This document shows, piece after piece, positions 14,984 through 21,097 of a DNA stretch of 21,097 nucleotides. The notes below the pieces were generated by a model. That model did not search any database. It saw only the letters and a program-made list of their open reading frames with translations, and had not been told where the DNA came from. Position numbers and translations under genes: made by a program. Within the stretch, counting starts at the first letter, position 1. Every line of letters starts with the position of its first letter. The stretch covers positions 1 through 21,097 of the forward strand of contig CAJUBG010000064.1 of assembly GCA_910584575.1 (NCBI GenBank), in the 5' to 3' direction. The stretch comes from an uncultured Dorea sp. GTDB taxonomy: Bacteria > Bacillota > Clostridia > Lachnospirales > Lachnospiraceae.

Positions 14984-15648
14984 ATCCGGTAGCCCATCCC
15001 CCGTTTCGTCTCAATCAGGCCAAAAACCCCGATTGCCTCCAATTTCCCACGGATACGCGTGATGTTTACACTCAAAGTATTGTCGTCGATAAACACCTGA
15101 TTATCCCACAAATACTCAATCATATCTGTTCGCGGAACAATCTCACCCTTCCTCCTAAACAGCAGATGCATAATCTTGAGCTCATTCTTGGACAGCTCTG
15201 TCTGCTTTCCCCGAAAACCTATCGTACCCCTGGCAATATCCAGCTCTACCTCCTTGTGGGTAAATCTCACAGGGTCTTCCTTCTTTTCCCGATGTGTCCT
15301 CTTTAAGACCGCCCCAATCCTGGCCAGAAGAATGGGCGCCTGAAATGGTTTTGTGATATAATCGTCCCCGCCTTTCAGAATACCCGTCAGCTCATCCATA
15401 GAATCCGTCCTGCTGGTCACAAAAATCACAGGCACCTCCGACTCTGCCCGTATTTTCGTGCAGATATGAAAGCCGGACTCATCCGGAAGGTTCAAATCCA
15501 GAAGCACCAGGTCTGGGTGTTCAGACAGCACAACAGAGGCGACGTCCGAGAACTCACAAAGAGCCGTCACCTGATAGAATGCATTTTCCAGCAAAAGCTT
15601 TAACTCCTGCCGGATGACGGCATCATCCTCCACGATTACGATATGCAT
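14980..15648 (-). CDS. OmpR/PhoB-type response regulator (Bce-like)
   Basis: The 222-aa protein has a receiver (1-115) with Glu7/Asp8/Asp9, phospho-acceptor Asp51 (LLDLNLPDESG), Thr78 and Lys100 (YITKPF). A winged-helix DNA-binding domain follows (about 127-222: LSKNELKIMHLLF, NTLSVNITRIRGKL, TKRGMGYRI). The ATG at 15648 is chosen because AGGGG lies 6 nt upstream and the receiver begins MHIVIVEDD. A GTG at 15702 in frame would add 18 residues that no receiver needs. It is coupled to the kinase gene that overlaps it and lies 67 bp downstream of gpmI, with only a weak hairpin between, so partial cotranscription with gpmI is possible. Targets are unknown. Confidence 0.94.
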   Translation of the reverse strand: MHIVIVEDDAVIRQELKLLLENAFYQVTALCEFSDVASVVLSEHPDLVLLDLNLPDESGFHICTKIRAESEVPVIFVTSRTDSMDELTGILKGGDDYITKPFQAPILLARIGAVLKRTHREKKEDPVRFTHKEVELDIARGTIGFRGKQTELSKNELKIMHLLFRRKGEIVPRTDMIEYLWDNQVFIDDNTLSVNITRIRGKLEAIGVFGLIETKRGMGYRI

Positions 15649-15715
15649 ACCGTTCCCCTTTCTTTGGCTTCTAAATAATCTGGGACGCAGCTCATTCACC
15701 ACGTCCCTGTTATCT

Positions 15716-17254
15716 CTATTTCACAAGCAGGCTCTTACCCGTCATCTCCTTTGGCTGTTCCATACCCATAAGCTCAATCAGCGTCGGCGCAATATCTGCC
15801 AGGCATCCGCCCTCCCGAAGTTTATAGGCCGGGTCAGCGTTTACAAGAATAAAAGGCACCGGATTCGTCGTATGGGCCGTAAACGGCTCGCCCGTCTCGT
15901 CGTCAATCAACTGCTCGGCATTTCCATGGTCCGCACAGATAAACATCTGTCCATCAACCTCCTTCACAGCCTCATAAGCCTTGCCTACACACTCGTCCAC
16001 AGCCTCAATGGCTTTGATTGCCGCGGCCTCCACTCCTGTATGTCCCACCATATCCGGATTTGCAAAATTAATGATAATCACATCATACTTGCCTGACCGG
16101 ATGGCGCCTGTCAGCTTATCGCACACCTCATAAGCGCTCATCTGTGGCTTTAAATCATAGGTGGCAACCTTGGGAGAATTGACAAGAATCCTGTCCTCCC
16201 CTTCGTTTGGCTCCTCCACGCCGCCGTTAAAGAAGAAGGTCACATGGGCATACTTCTCCGTCTCGGCAATACGCGCCTGCTTCTTGCCGTTAGAAGCAAG
16301 GAACTGGCCAAAGGTATTGGTAATCTCCTCCTTCACAAACGCCACCTGCTTATTTTCAATGGTCACGTCATACTCGGTAAAGCATACATAACAGGTCTTG
16401 ACCCTAACGCCTCTGTCAAATCCGGTAAATCCGTCGTCGCAGAAGGTTCTGGTAATCTCCCTTGCGCGGTCCGGACGGAAGTTAAAGAAGATAATGGAAT
16501 CATTGTCCTTAATAGTAGCAACCGGCGCGCCGTCCTTTGTCACAACCGTAGGAAGCACGAACTCGTCCGTGGTATCCTTGTCATAGGAAGCCTGAATTCC
16601 CTCCGGCCCGCTTGCCGCCTTCTCGCCTTCCCCATAAACCATAGCGCGGTAAGCCTTCTCCACACGGTCCCAACGGTTATCCCTGTCCATGGCATAATAA
16701 CGTCCCATAACAGTAGCCACTTCGCCTACGCCGATTTCCTCCATCTTAGCCACAAGCTGCTCTACATATTCCTTGCCGGAGGCCGGAGGCGTATCCCGCC
16801 CGTCTAAGAAACAGTGCACATACACCTTCTCAATCCCCTGCCGCTTTGCCAGCTCTAACAAGCCGTAAATATGGGTATTGTGGCTGTGCACGCCGCCGTC
16901 GGACACCAGGCCGTACATATGAAGCGCGCTGTTGTTCTTCTTCACATTCTCACATGCCGCAAGAAGGGCAGGATTCTCGAAGAAATCTCCGTCCTGGATG
17001 GCCTTCGTAATCTTGGTTAAATCCTGATACACGATACGTCCTGCGCCCATGTTTAAATGTCCCACCTCAGAATTTCCCATCTGCCCGTCCGGAAGCCCTA
17101 CCGCCATGCCGCTTGCATTTCCCTTAACAAACGGATACTCGGCCATCAGTTTATCCATCACCGGAGTCTTTCCCTCTAAAACTGCATTCCCTTCTGCCTT
17201 CTCATTCAGTCCATAACCATCCAAAATCATCAGCACTGTTGGTTTCTTGTTCAT
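15716..17254 (-). CDS. gpmI: 2,3-bisphosphoglycerate-independent phosphoglycerate mutase
   Basis: This enzyme interconverts 3- and 2-phosphoglycerate in glycolysis using two metal ions (usually manganese) and a phosphoserine intermediate. The 512-aa length is standard. Visible features are metal ligand Asp12 (ILDGYG), catalytic Ser62 in GQMGNSEVGHLNMGAGR, His123 (DGGVHSH), and FLDGRDTPP with Asp151, Arg153 and Asp154. C-terminal metal-binding segments NFANPDMVGHTG and CADHGNAEQ also show. GGAGT lies 11 nt before the ATG. It follows the esterase gene by 36 bp and is probably cotranscribed with it. The enzyme type is typical of anaerobic Firmicutes. Confidence 0.97.
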   Translation of the reverse strand: MNKKPTVLMILDGYGLNEKAEGNAVLEGKTPVMDKLMAEYPFVKGNASGMAVGLPDGQMGNSEVGHLNMGAGRIVYQDLTKITKAIQDGDFFENPALLAACENVKKNNSALHMYGLVSDGGVHSHNTHIYGLLELAKRQGIEKVYVHCFLDGRDTPPASGKEYVEQLVAKMEEIGVGEVATVMGRYYAMDRDNRWDRVEKAYRAMVYGEGEKAASGPEGIQASYDKDTTDEFVLPTVVTKDGAPVATIKDNDSIIFFNFRPDRAREITRTFCDDGFTGFDRGVRVKTCYVCFTEYDVTIENKQVAFVKEEITNTFGQFLASNGKKQARIAETEKYAHVTFFFNGGVEEPNEGEDRILVNSPKVATYDLKPQMSAYEVCDKLTGAIRSGKYDVIIINFANPDMVGHTGVEAAAIKAIEAVDECVGKAYEAVKEVDGQMFICADHGNAEQLIDDETGEPFTAHTTNPVPFILVNADPAYKLREGGCLADIAPTLIELMGMEQPKEMTGKSLLVK

Positions 17255-17290
17255 AATATCTTAACACTCCTTCGCTTAATATGATATTGC

Positions 17291-18115
17291 TTATCTGAAT
17301 AACCTTCTAAGCCATGCATCCGCCAGAGCAGCCCACTGGGCGCACTCTGCCTGGACTCCTGCGCCGCTTGCGCGTTCTACAATGGGGCTTGCCAGACTCA
17401 GGCCATGCTCTCCCTCTGGGAAAATGTGAAGCTCAGCCGGAACCTTCGCCTTACGAAGCGCCGCTGTCAGCATCAGTGAATTCTCCACAGGCACAGTATT
17501 ATCCTCCATGGTATGCCACATGAAGCAGGGCGGCATTGCCTCTGTGACCTGCTTCTCAATGGATACCTTCTTGGCCTCTGCTTCATAATTCTCACCCAGA
17601 AGCATTTGAAAGCTTCCCATATGGGCGTATGCAGGATCAGAAGTAATGACTGGATAACTCAGCATGATTCCTTTTGGCCTCATATCCTCTGCTTTCGCCT
17701 TAAGGGGAGAGAGCAGAAAATCCTGATTCCAGAATGTGCCGTAACATGCGGCAAGATGGCCTCCCGCTGAAGAACCCTGCACCACGATTTTGTCCATATC
17801 CACATTCCATTCCTCTGCATGTTCACGAAGCACCTGGAACGCCTTCCCCGCCTCCAACACCTGCGTCGGGAAATGAACCGGCGCAACCGAATAGCGCAGT
17901 ACGCACGCATGATATCCCTGGCTTAAGAAATGAAGGGCCGTCGGCTCTCCCTCACGGTAGCTGGTCCGTTCATAGCCGCCTCCGGGACAGATGAGAATCA
18001 AAGGACGCTTCTTAATCTTCAAACTTCCGTCATGGGGCGTATTCTGAATGTAGACCTGGAGCCTCGCGTAATCCGCGGACCCTTCCACCTGTACCGGTAT
18101 TTCTTTGTAAATCAT
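17291..18115 (-). CDS. Alpha/beta hydrolase, probable acyl (acetyl) esterase
   Basis: The 274-aa protein has the alpha/beta hydrolase fold of the BD-FAE/acetyl-esterase type. The oxyanion segment CPGGGYERTSYREG spans 43-56. The nucleophile elbow GSSAGG spans 114-119 with Ser116. Asp205 (MEDNTVPV) and His237 (GEHGLS) complete a plausible triad. There is no signal peptide, so it is intracellular. Such enzymes often remove acetyl groups from short sugar esters; the substrate here is not known. GGGGA precedes the ATG, only about 20 nt after the tpiA terminator hairpin. Transcription therefore probably comes from readthrough or a promoter inside tpiA. It sits between tpiA and gpmI, an unusual passenger in a glycolytic cluster. 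Confidence 0.9.
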   Translation of the reverse strand: MIYKEIPVQVEGSADYARLQVYIQNTPHDGSLKIKKRPLILICPGGGYERTSYREGEPTALHFLSQGYHACVLRYSVAPVHFPTQVLEAGKAFQVLREHAEEWNVDMDKIVVQGSSAGGHLAACYGTFWNQDFLLSPLKAKAEDMRPKGIMLSYPVITSDPAYAHMGSFQMLLGENYEAEAKKVSIEKQVTEAMPPCFMWHTMEDNTVPVENSLMLTAALRKAKVPAELHIFPEGEHGLSLASPIVERASGAGVQAECAQWAALADAWLRRLFR

Positions 18116-18133
18116 AGGTTTCCCCTTTCGGTC

Positions 18134-18177
18134 AAAAGACTGTCCGAACGGATACTCATCTGATCAGACAGTCTTTT
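18134..18177 (-). terminator. Terminator between tpiA and the esterase gene
   Basis: AAAAGACTGTC (minus strand, 18177-18167) pairs with GACAGTCTTTT (18144-18134). The stem is extended inward by U-G, G-C and A-U pairs that form only on this strand. It is followed almost at once by the esterase RBS, so a partial terminator or attenuator fits better than a full stop. Confidence 0.75.
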
Positions 18178-18197
18178 TATAAATCTTACTTTGATTC

Positions 18198-18947
18198 TTA
18201 CTTATAGTTTACAATCTTGCCAAAATCAGCCTTCAGGGAAGCGCCGCCTACAAGACCTCCATCAATATCAGCCTGTGCGAACAAATCTGCCGCTGTTGCC
18301 GCATTGACAGAACCGCCGTACTGGATACGGATTGCTGCTGCTGTTGCATCATCATATACCTCTGCGATACAAGCGCGGATTCCTGCACAAACCTCCTGAG
18401 CCTGCTCAGTAGTAGCCGTCTTACCTGTTCCAATCGCCCAGATTGGCTCATAAGCGATGACCGCCGTTTTTGCCTGGTCTGCCGTTACATTCTGGAAGCC
18501 AACCTTCACCTGCTGACGGATGAAATCCATAGTCACGCCCTGTTCTCTCTGCTCTAAGCTCTCGCCGCAGCACATGATTGGGGTGATGCCATGCTCGAAT
18601 GCCTTTAAGACCTTCTTATTCACATCCTCGTTCGTCTCACCAAAGTATTCTCTCCTCTCTGAGTGTCCGAGAACTACATACTTCACGCCTGCATCCACCA
18701 GCATGTTCGGAGAAATCTCGCCTGTGTAAGCGCCGCTTTCCTCGAAATACATATTCTCTGCCCCAACCTGGATGTTGGTTCCCTTGGCTGCCTCAACAAC
18801 CGGAACAATGTCGATTGCAGGTACGCAGAATACAACGTCAACCTCGTCGTTTGCTACTAATGGTTTTAATTCTTCAACTAATGCAACCGCCTCGCTCGGA
18901 GTCTTGTTCATCTTCCAGTTGCCTGCAATAATTTTTCTTCTCGCCAT
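18198..18947 (-). CDS. tpiA: Triosephosphate isomerase
   Basis: This enzyme interconverts dihydroxyacetone phosphate and glyceraldehyde-3-phosphate. The 249-aa length is standard. The catalytic residues are all in place: Asn10 and Lys12 in AGNWKMNK, His95 in VVLGHSERREYFGE, and Glu167 in AYEPIWAIGTGKTAT. The phosphate-binding GGSVNAA and GGLVGGASL segments lie near the C-terminus. GGAGA precedes the ATG. It follows pgk across a 198-bp gap holding a structured repeat. I see no good promoter there, so cotranscription with pgk is likely. A terminator follows the gene. Confidence 0.98.
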   Translation of the reverse strand: MARRKIIAGNWKMNKTPSEAVALVEELKPLVANDEVDVVFCVPAIDIVPVVEAAKGTNIQVGAENMYFEESGAYTGEISPNMLVDAGVKYVVLGHSERREYFGETNEDVNKKVLKAFEHGITPIMCCGESLEQREQGVTMDFIRQQVKVGFQNVTADQAKTAVIAYEPIWAIGTGKTATTEQAQEVCAGIRACIAEVYDDATAAAIRIQYGGSVNAATAADLFAQADIDGGLVGGASLKADFGKIVNYK

Positions 18948-18998
18948 GATATAAAATCTCCTTTAAAATATTTTCTTTTTACGGGTATGTTCGCCTCT

Positions 18999-19124
18999 CT
19001 AGGCTCGTGAAGTACCTCGCCAAGTTCGGCGAACTAGGTAAACGCTAAGCATTCAAATGAAGATACTCCTCACTTCGTTCAGAGTATCTACCTTCATACT
19101 AGGTTCGCTAAGACCTCACCAAGT
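18999..19124. repeat. Structured intergenic repeat between pgk and tpiA
   Basis: Two direct copies of a 26-27 bp unit flank a hairpin. Copy one (18999-19025) reads CTAGGCTCGTGAAG then TACCTCGCCAAGT. Copy two (19099-19124) reads CTAGGTTCGCTAAG then ACCTCACCAAGT. A third partial copy (CTAGGTAAACGCTAAG) is at 19034-19049. Between them ATGAAGATACTC (19057-19068) pairs with GAGTAT (19082-19087) and CTTCAT (19092-19097). A small palindrome CGCC-AAGTT-CGGCG lies at 19018-19031. It looks like a dispersed intergenic element rather than a simple terminator, since no T-run follows the hairpin. Confidence 0.65.
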
Positions 19125-19145
19125 ATTCAGGCATCGCCAAGCTTT

Positions 19146-20339
19146 TTACCTATCGTTTGCCGCCGCAACGCCTGGTAATTCCTTGCCCTCAAGGAATTCA
19201 AGGGAAGCGCCGCCGCCTGTTGAGATGTGGGTCATCTTGTCGCCGTATCCCAACTGGTTGACTGCCGCCGCTGAGTCGCCGCCGCCGATAATCGTTGTAG
19301 CCTTTGTATCTGCAAGCGCTTTCGCAACCGCCTCTGTACCGCCTGCAAACTTCGGCATCTCGAAGCATCCCATTGGTCCGTTCCATACAACCGTCTTGGC
19401 ATCCTGAACTGCGTCGCAGAAAATCTTTACAGTATCCGGTCCGATGTCAAGTCCCTGCCATCCATCCGGAATCTCGCCGGCCTTCACAACCTTGCTGTTC
19501 GCGTCATTGGAGAAATCATCCGCAATCACCGTATCCACGGGCAGAAGCAGCTTCACGCCCTTTTCTTCTGCCTTTTTCAGCATATTCAGCGCATAGTCGC
19601 AGTAATCAGCCTCAAGGAGGGAACCGCCAACGCTTCCGCCCTGTGCCTTTGAGAATGTATAAGACATTCCACCGCCGATAATCAGGGTATCTACTTTGTC
19701 AAGAAGGTTTTCGATAACAGAAATCTTACTGGAAACCTTTGCGCCGCCAAGAATGGCAACAAACGGTCTCTCCGGATTATTGACTGCATTTCCAAGGAAA
19801 TCAATCTCTTTCTGCATTAAGTATCCTACAACTGCCGTATCAACAAACTGTGTCACGCCGACATTAGAGCAGTGTGCACGGTGAGCAGTTCCGAACGCAT
19901 CATTTACGAATACATCACACAGAGAAGCTAAGTCCTTACTGAACGCCTCGCCGTTCTTCGTCTCCTCAATTCTGTATCTGGTGTTCTCAAGAAGTACCAC
20001 TTCTCCATCCTGCATCGCCTCTACCGCAGCCTTTGCATTCTCGCCTACAACCTCTGCATCCGCCGCAAACTTCACATCCTGTCCGAGAAGCTCAGAAAGA
20101 CGCTTTGCCACCGGCGCAAGAGATAACTCTGGCTTCGGCTCTCCCTTCGGCTTTCCAAGGTGTGAGCACAGAATAATTCTTCCGCCATCGGCAATCAGCT
20201 TCTTGATGGTCGGAAGCGCAGCCACCAGACGGTTCTCGTCTGTAATCTTACCGTCAATCAACGGTACGTTGAAGTCACATCTTACCAGCACCTTTTTTCC
20301 TTTTACATTGATATCATCTACTGATTTTTTATTGAGCAT
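19146..20339 (-). CDS. pgk: Phosphoglycerate kinase
   Basis: This enzyme transfers phosphate from 1,3-bisphosphoglycerate to ADP, the first ATP-forming step of glycolysis. With the start chosen it has 397 aa, normal for the family. Visible motifs are VRCDFNVPL, CSHLGKPKGE (substrate loop), GGAKVSSKI, WNGPMGCFE and IIGGGDSAAAV, plus a C-terminal STGGGASLEFLEG hinge/nucleotide motif. The start MLNKKSVDD at 20339 fits family N-termini. An in-frame ATG at 20360 would add MGGRHFY. Neither has an ideal RBS at normal spacing: AAGGGG lies about 35 nt before the chosen ATG, with a small hairpin between. It follows the gap terminator and has its own -10 TATAAT. Confidence 0.95.
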   Translation of the reverse strand: MLNKKSVDDINVKGKKVLVRCDFNVPLIDGKITDENRLVAALPTIKKLIADGGRIILCSHLGKPKGEPKPELSLAPVAKRLSELLGQDVKFAADAEVVGENAKAAVEAMQDGEVVLLENTRYRIEETKNGEAFSKDLASLCDVFVNDAFGTAHRAHCSNVGVTQFVDTAVVGYLMQKEIDFLGNAVNNPERPFVAILGGAKVSSKISVIENLLDKVDTLIIGGGMSYTFSKAQGGSVGGSLLEADYCDYALNMLKKAEEKGVKLLLPVDTVIADDFSNDANSKVVKAGEIPDGWQGLDIGPDTVKIFCDAVQDAKTVVWNGPMGCFEMPKFAGGTEAVAKALADTKATTIIGGGDSAAAVNQLGYGDKMTHISTGGGASLEFLEGKELPGVAAANDR

Positions 20340-20349
20340 GTAAAAATGT

Positions 20350-20373
20350 CTGCCGCCCATATCACGCGGGCAG
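20350..20373 (-). promoter_or_regulatory. Hairpin in the pgk leader
   Basis: On the minus strand CTGCC (20373-20369) pairs with GGCAG (20354-20350) around a 14-nt loop that contains the alternative ATG at 20360. The fold sits between AAGGGG and the chosen start and could bring them closer or control access to the start. It may be incidental. Confidence 0.3.
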
Positions 20374-20389
20374 CTTTCCCCTTTCTTTC

Positions 20390-20395
20390 ATTATA
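20390..20395 (-). promoter_or_regulatory. -10 element of a pgk promoter
   Basis: A perfect TATAAT on the minus strand (20395-20390) lies after the gap terminator. The -35 region is poor (ATGTAA at 17 nt). The expected leader is about 45 nt. Confidence 0.45.
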
Positions 20396-20422
20396 AAAGT
20401 ACGCTATACCCATTACATATTG

Positions 20423-20458
20423 AAAAAGGGTCCGGTCCTTAATCAGACCGGACCCTTT
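20423..20458 (-). terminator. Terminator of gap
   Basis: AAAGGGTCCGGTC (20425-20437) pairs perfectly over 13 bp with GACCGGACCCTTT (20446-20458) around an 8-nt loop. On the minus strand the stem is followed by TTTTT. It begins 13 bp after the gap stop codon. Confidence 0.92.
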
Positions 20459-20471
20459 GGGTATTCCAGAA

Positions 20472-21097
20472 TTATGCTAATTCAGAGAAGTATTTGATTG
20501 TTCTTACCATCTGGCTTGTGTAAGAATTCTCATTGTCATACCATGATACAACCTGAACCTCTGTTGTTCCGTTGTCTAATGGGCAAACCATTGTCTGTGT
20601 AGCATCGAACAATGAACCATATCTCATACCAACGATATCACTGGATACGATCTCGTCTGTGTTGTATCCGAAGGACTCGTTAGAAGCAGCCTTCATAGCC
20701 TCGTTGATCTGGTCAACCGTTACATTACCCTCTACAACTGCTGTCAGAATAGTTGTTGAACCTGTCGGTGTAGGAATTCTCTGAGCAGCGCCGATGAGCT
20801 TGCCGTTAAGCTCTGGGATAACCAGGCCGATTGCCTTAGCTGCGCCTGTGCTGTTCGGTACGATATTAACCGCTGCTGCACGGGATCTTCTAAGGTCACC
20901 CTTTCTCTGCGGTCCGTCAAGTGTCATCTGATCGCCTGTGTAAGCGTGGATTGTACACATAATACCAGACTTAATGGTTGCAAGGTCATTCAGAGCCTTA
21001 GCCATAGGCGCCAGACAGTTTGTTGTACAGGAAGCTGCGGAAATAACGGTATCCTCTGCTGTCAGCTTGTCATGATTTACATTGTAAACGATAGTAG
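20472..21097 (-). CDS. gap: Glyceraldehyde-3-phosphate dehydrogenase, partial (N-terminus beyond the window)
   Basis: The C-terminal 207 residues are present; the reading frame continues past the right edge. The enzyme oxidises glyceraldehyde-3-phosphate with NAD and phosphate to 1,3-bisphosphoglycerate. The active-site motif SAASCTTNCLAP, with the catalytic Cys, lies at about 21009-21044. The catalytic His is in IHAYTGDQ, and DGPQRKGDLRRSRAAAVNIVPNSTGAAKA and SWYDNENSY are also present. The internal Met at 21005 is not the start: the frame is open and family-like upstream (VYNVNHDKLTAEDTVISAAS). About 120 N-terminal residues are missing, so the NAD-binding domain cannot be judged. The gene ends with its own terminator and leads the gap-pgk-tpiA cluster. 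Confidence 0.97.
   Translation of the reverse strand, partial: TIVYNVNHDKLTAEDTVISAASCTTNCLAPMAKALNDLATIKSGIMCTIHAYTGDQMTLDGPQRKGDLRRSRAAAVNIVPNSTGAAKAIGLVIPELNGKLIGAAQRIPTPTGSTTILTAVVEGNVTVDQINEAMKAASNESFGYNTDEIVSSDIVGMRYGSLFDATQTMVCPLDNGTTEVQVVSWYDNENSYTSQMVRTIKYFSELA

Noticed and set aside
15649..15702. GTG start 54 bp upstream for the Bce-like response regulator
   Set aside because: The added residues precede a complete receiver, and a good RBS sits before the ATG at 15648.
15682..15707. Hairpin after gpmI as a terminator
   Set aside because: The stem is only 6 bp (GGGACG/CGTCCC) with a 14-nt loop and no T-run on the minus strand, so I do not call it an intrinsic terminator.
19057..19097. 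Central hairpin of the pgk-tpiA gap as a pgk terminator
   Set aside because: No T-run follows on the minus strand, and the hairpin is embedded in the repeat.

Overview
The window looks like chromosomal DNA of a low-to-mid GC Gram-positive Clostridia member, most likely a Lachnospiraceae gut anaerobe. Evidence: AGGAGG-type ribosome binding sites in front of most genes, sigma-A promoters in AT-rich gaps, an NADP-type glutamate dehydrogenase, LytTR-DUF3021 and Bce-like regulators, and a gap-pgk-tpiA-gpmI glycolytic cluster. No species is claimed. No phage, insertion sequence, tRNA, rRNA or CRISPR array was seen.

Layout. 1-445: left edge with a minus-strand promoter and a possible partial receiver-domain fragment, then AT-rich spacer. 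446-694: a lone 82-aa coiled-coil protein with its own terminator. 883-2217 (-): gdhA. 2485-7489 (-): a three-gene phosphorelay operon made of a membrane hybrid histidine kinase with two receivers, a REC-HD-GYP-PAS-GGDEF response regulator, and a free-standing HPt protein. It has a clear promoter at 7660-7688 and a strong terminator after the HPt gene. A PilZ-domain gene (7862-8473, +) diverges from it, so a c-di-GMP maker/breaker and a candidate c-di-GMP receptor lie side by side. 8503-9407 (-): LytTR regulator plus DUF3021 membrane partner, divergent from an ABC exporter pair (9579-11101, +). 11115-11656 (-): a Phd/YefM-YoeB type toxin-antitoxin pair with a palindromic operator over its promoter. 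11779-13614 (-): membrane-anchored glycerophosphodiester phosphodiesterase. 13692-13817 (-): a 41-aa gene with its own promoter, RBS and terminator. 13904-15648 (-): a Bce-like two-component system without an adjacent transporter. 15716-21097 (-): the glycolytic block gpmI, an esterase, tpiA, pgk and a partial gap, with terminators after gap and tpiA and a structured repeat between pgk and tpiA.

How it fits together. The kinase probably senses an extracellular ligand through a Cache-like domain and passes phosphate through its receivers and the separate HPt to the response regulator. That regulator carries apparently intact c-di-GMP synthesis and degradation domains, and PilZ may read the result. 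The LytTR pair probably controls the divergent ABC exporter. The glycolytic genes convert triose phosphates to 2-phosphoglycerate. Their block may read through into the two-component system, because only a weak hairpin separates gpmI from it.
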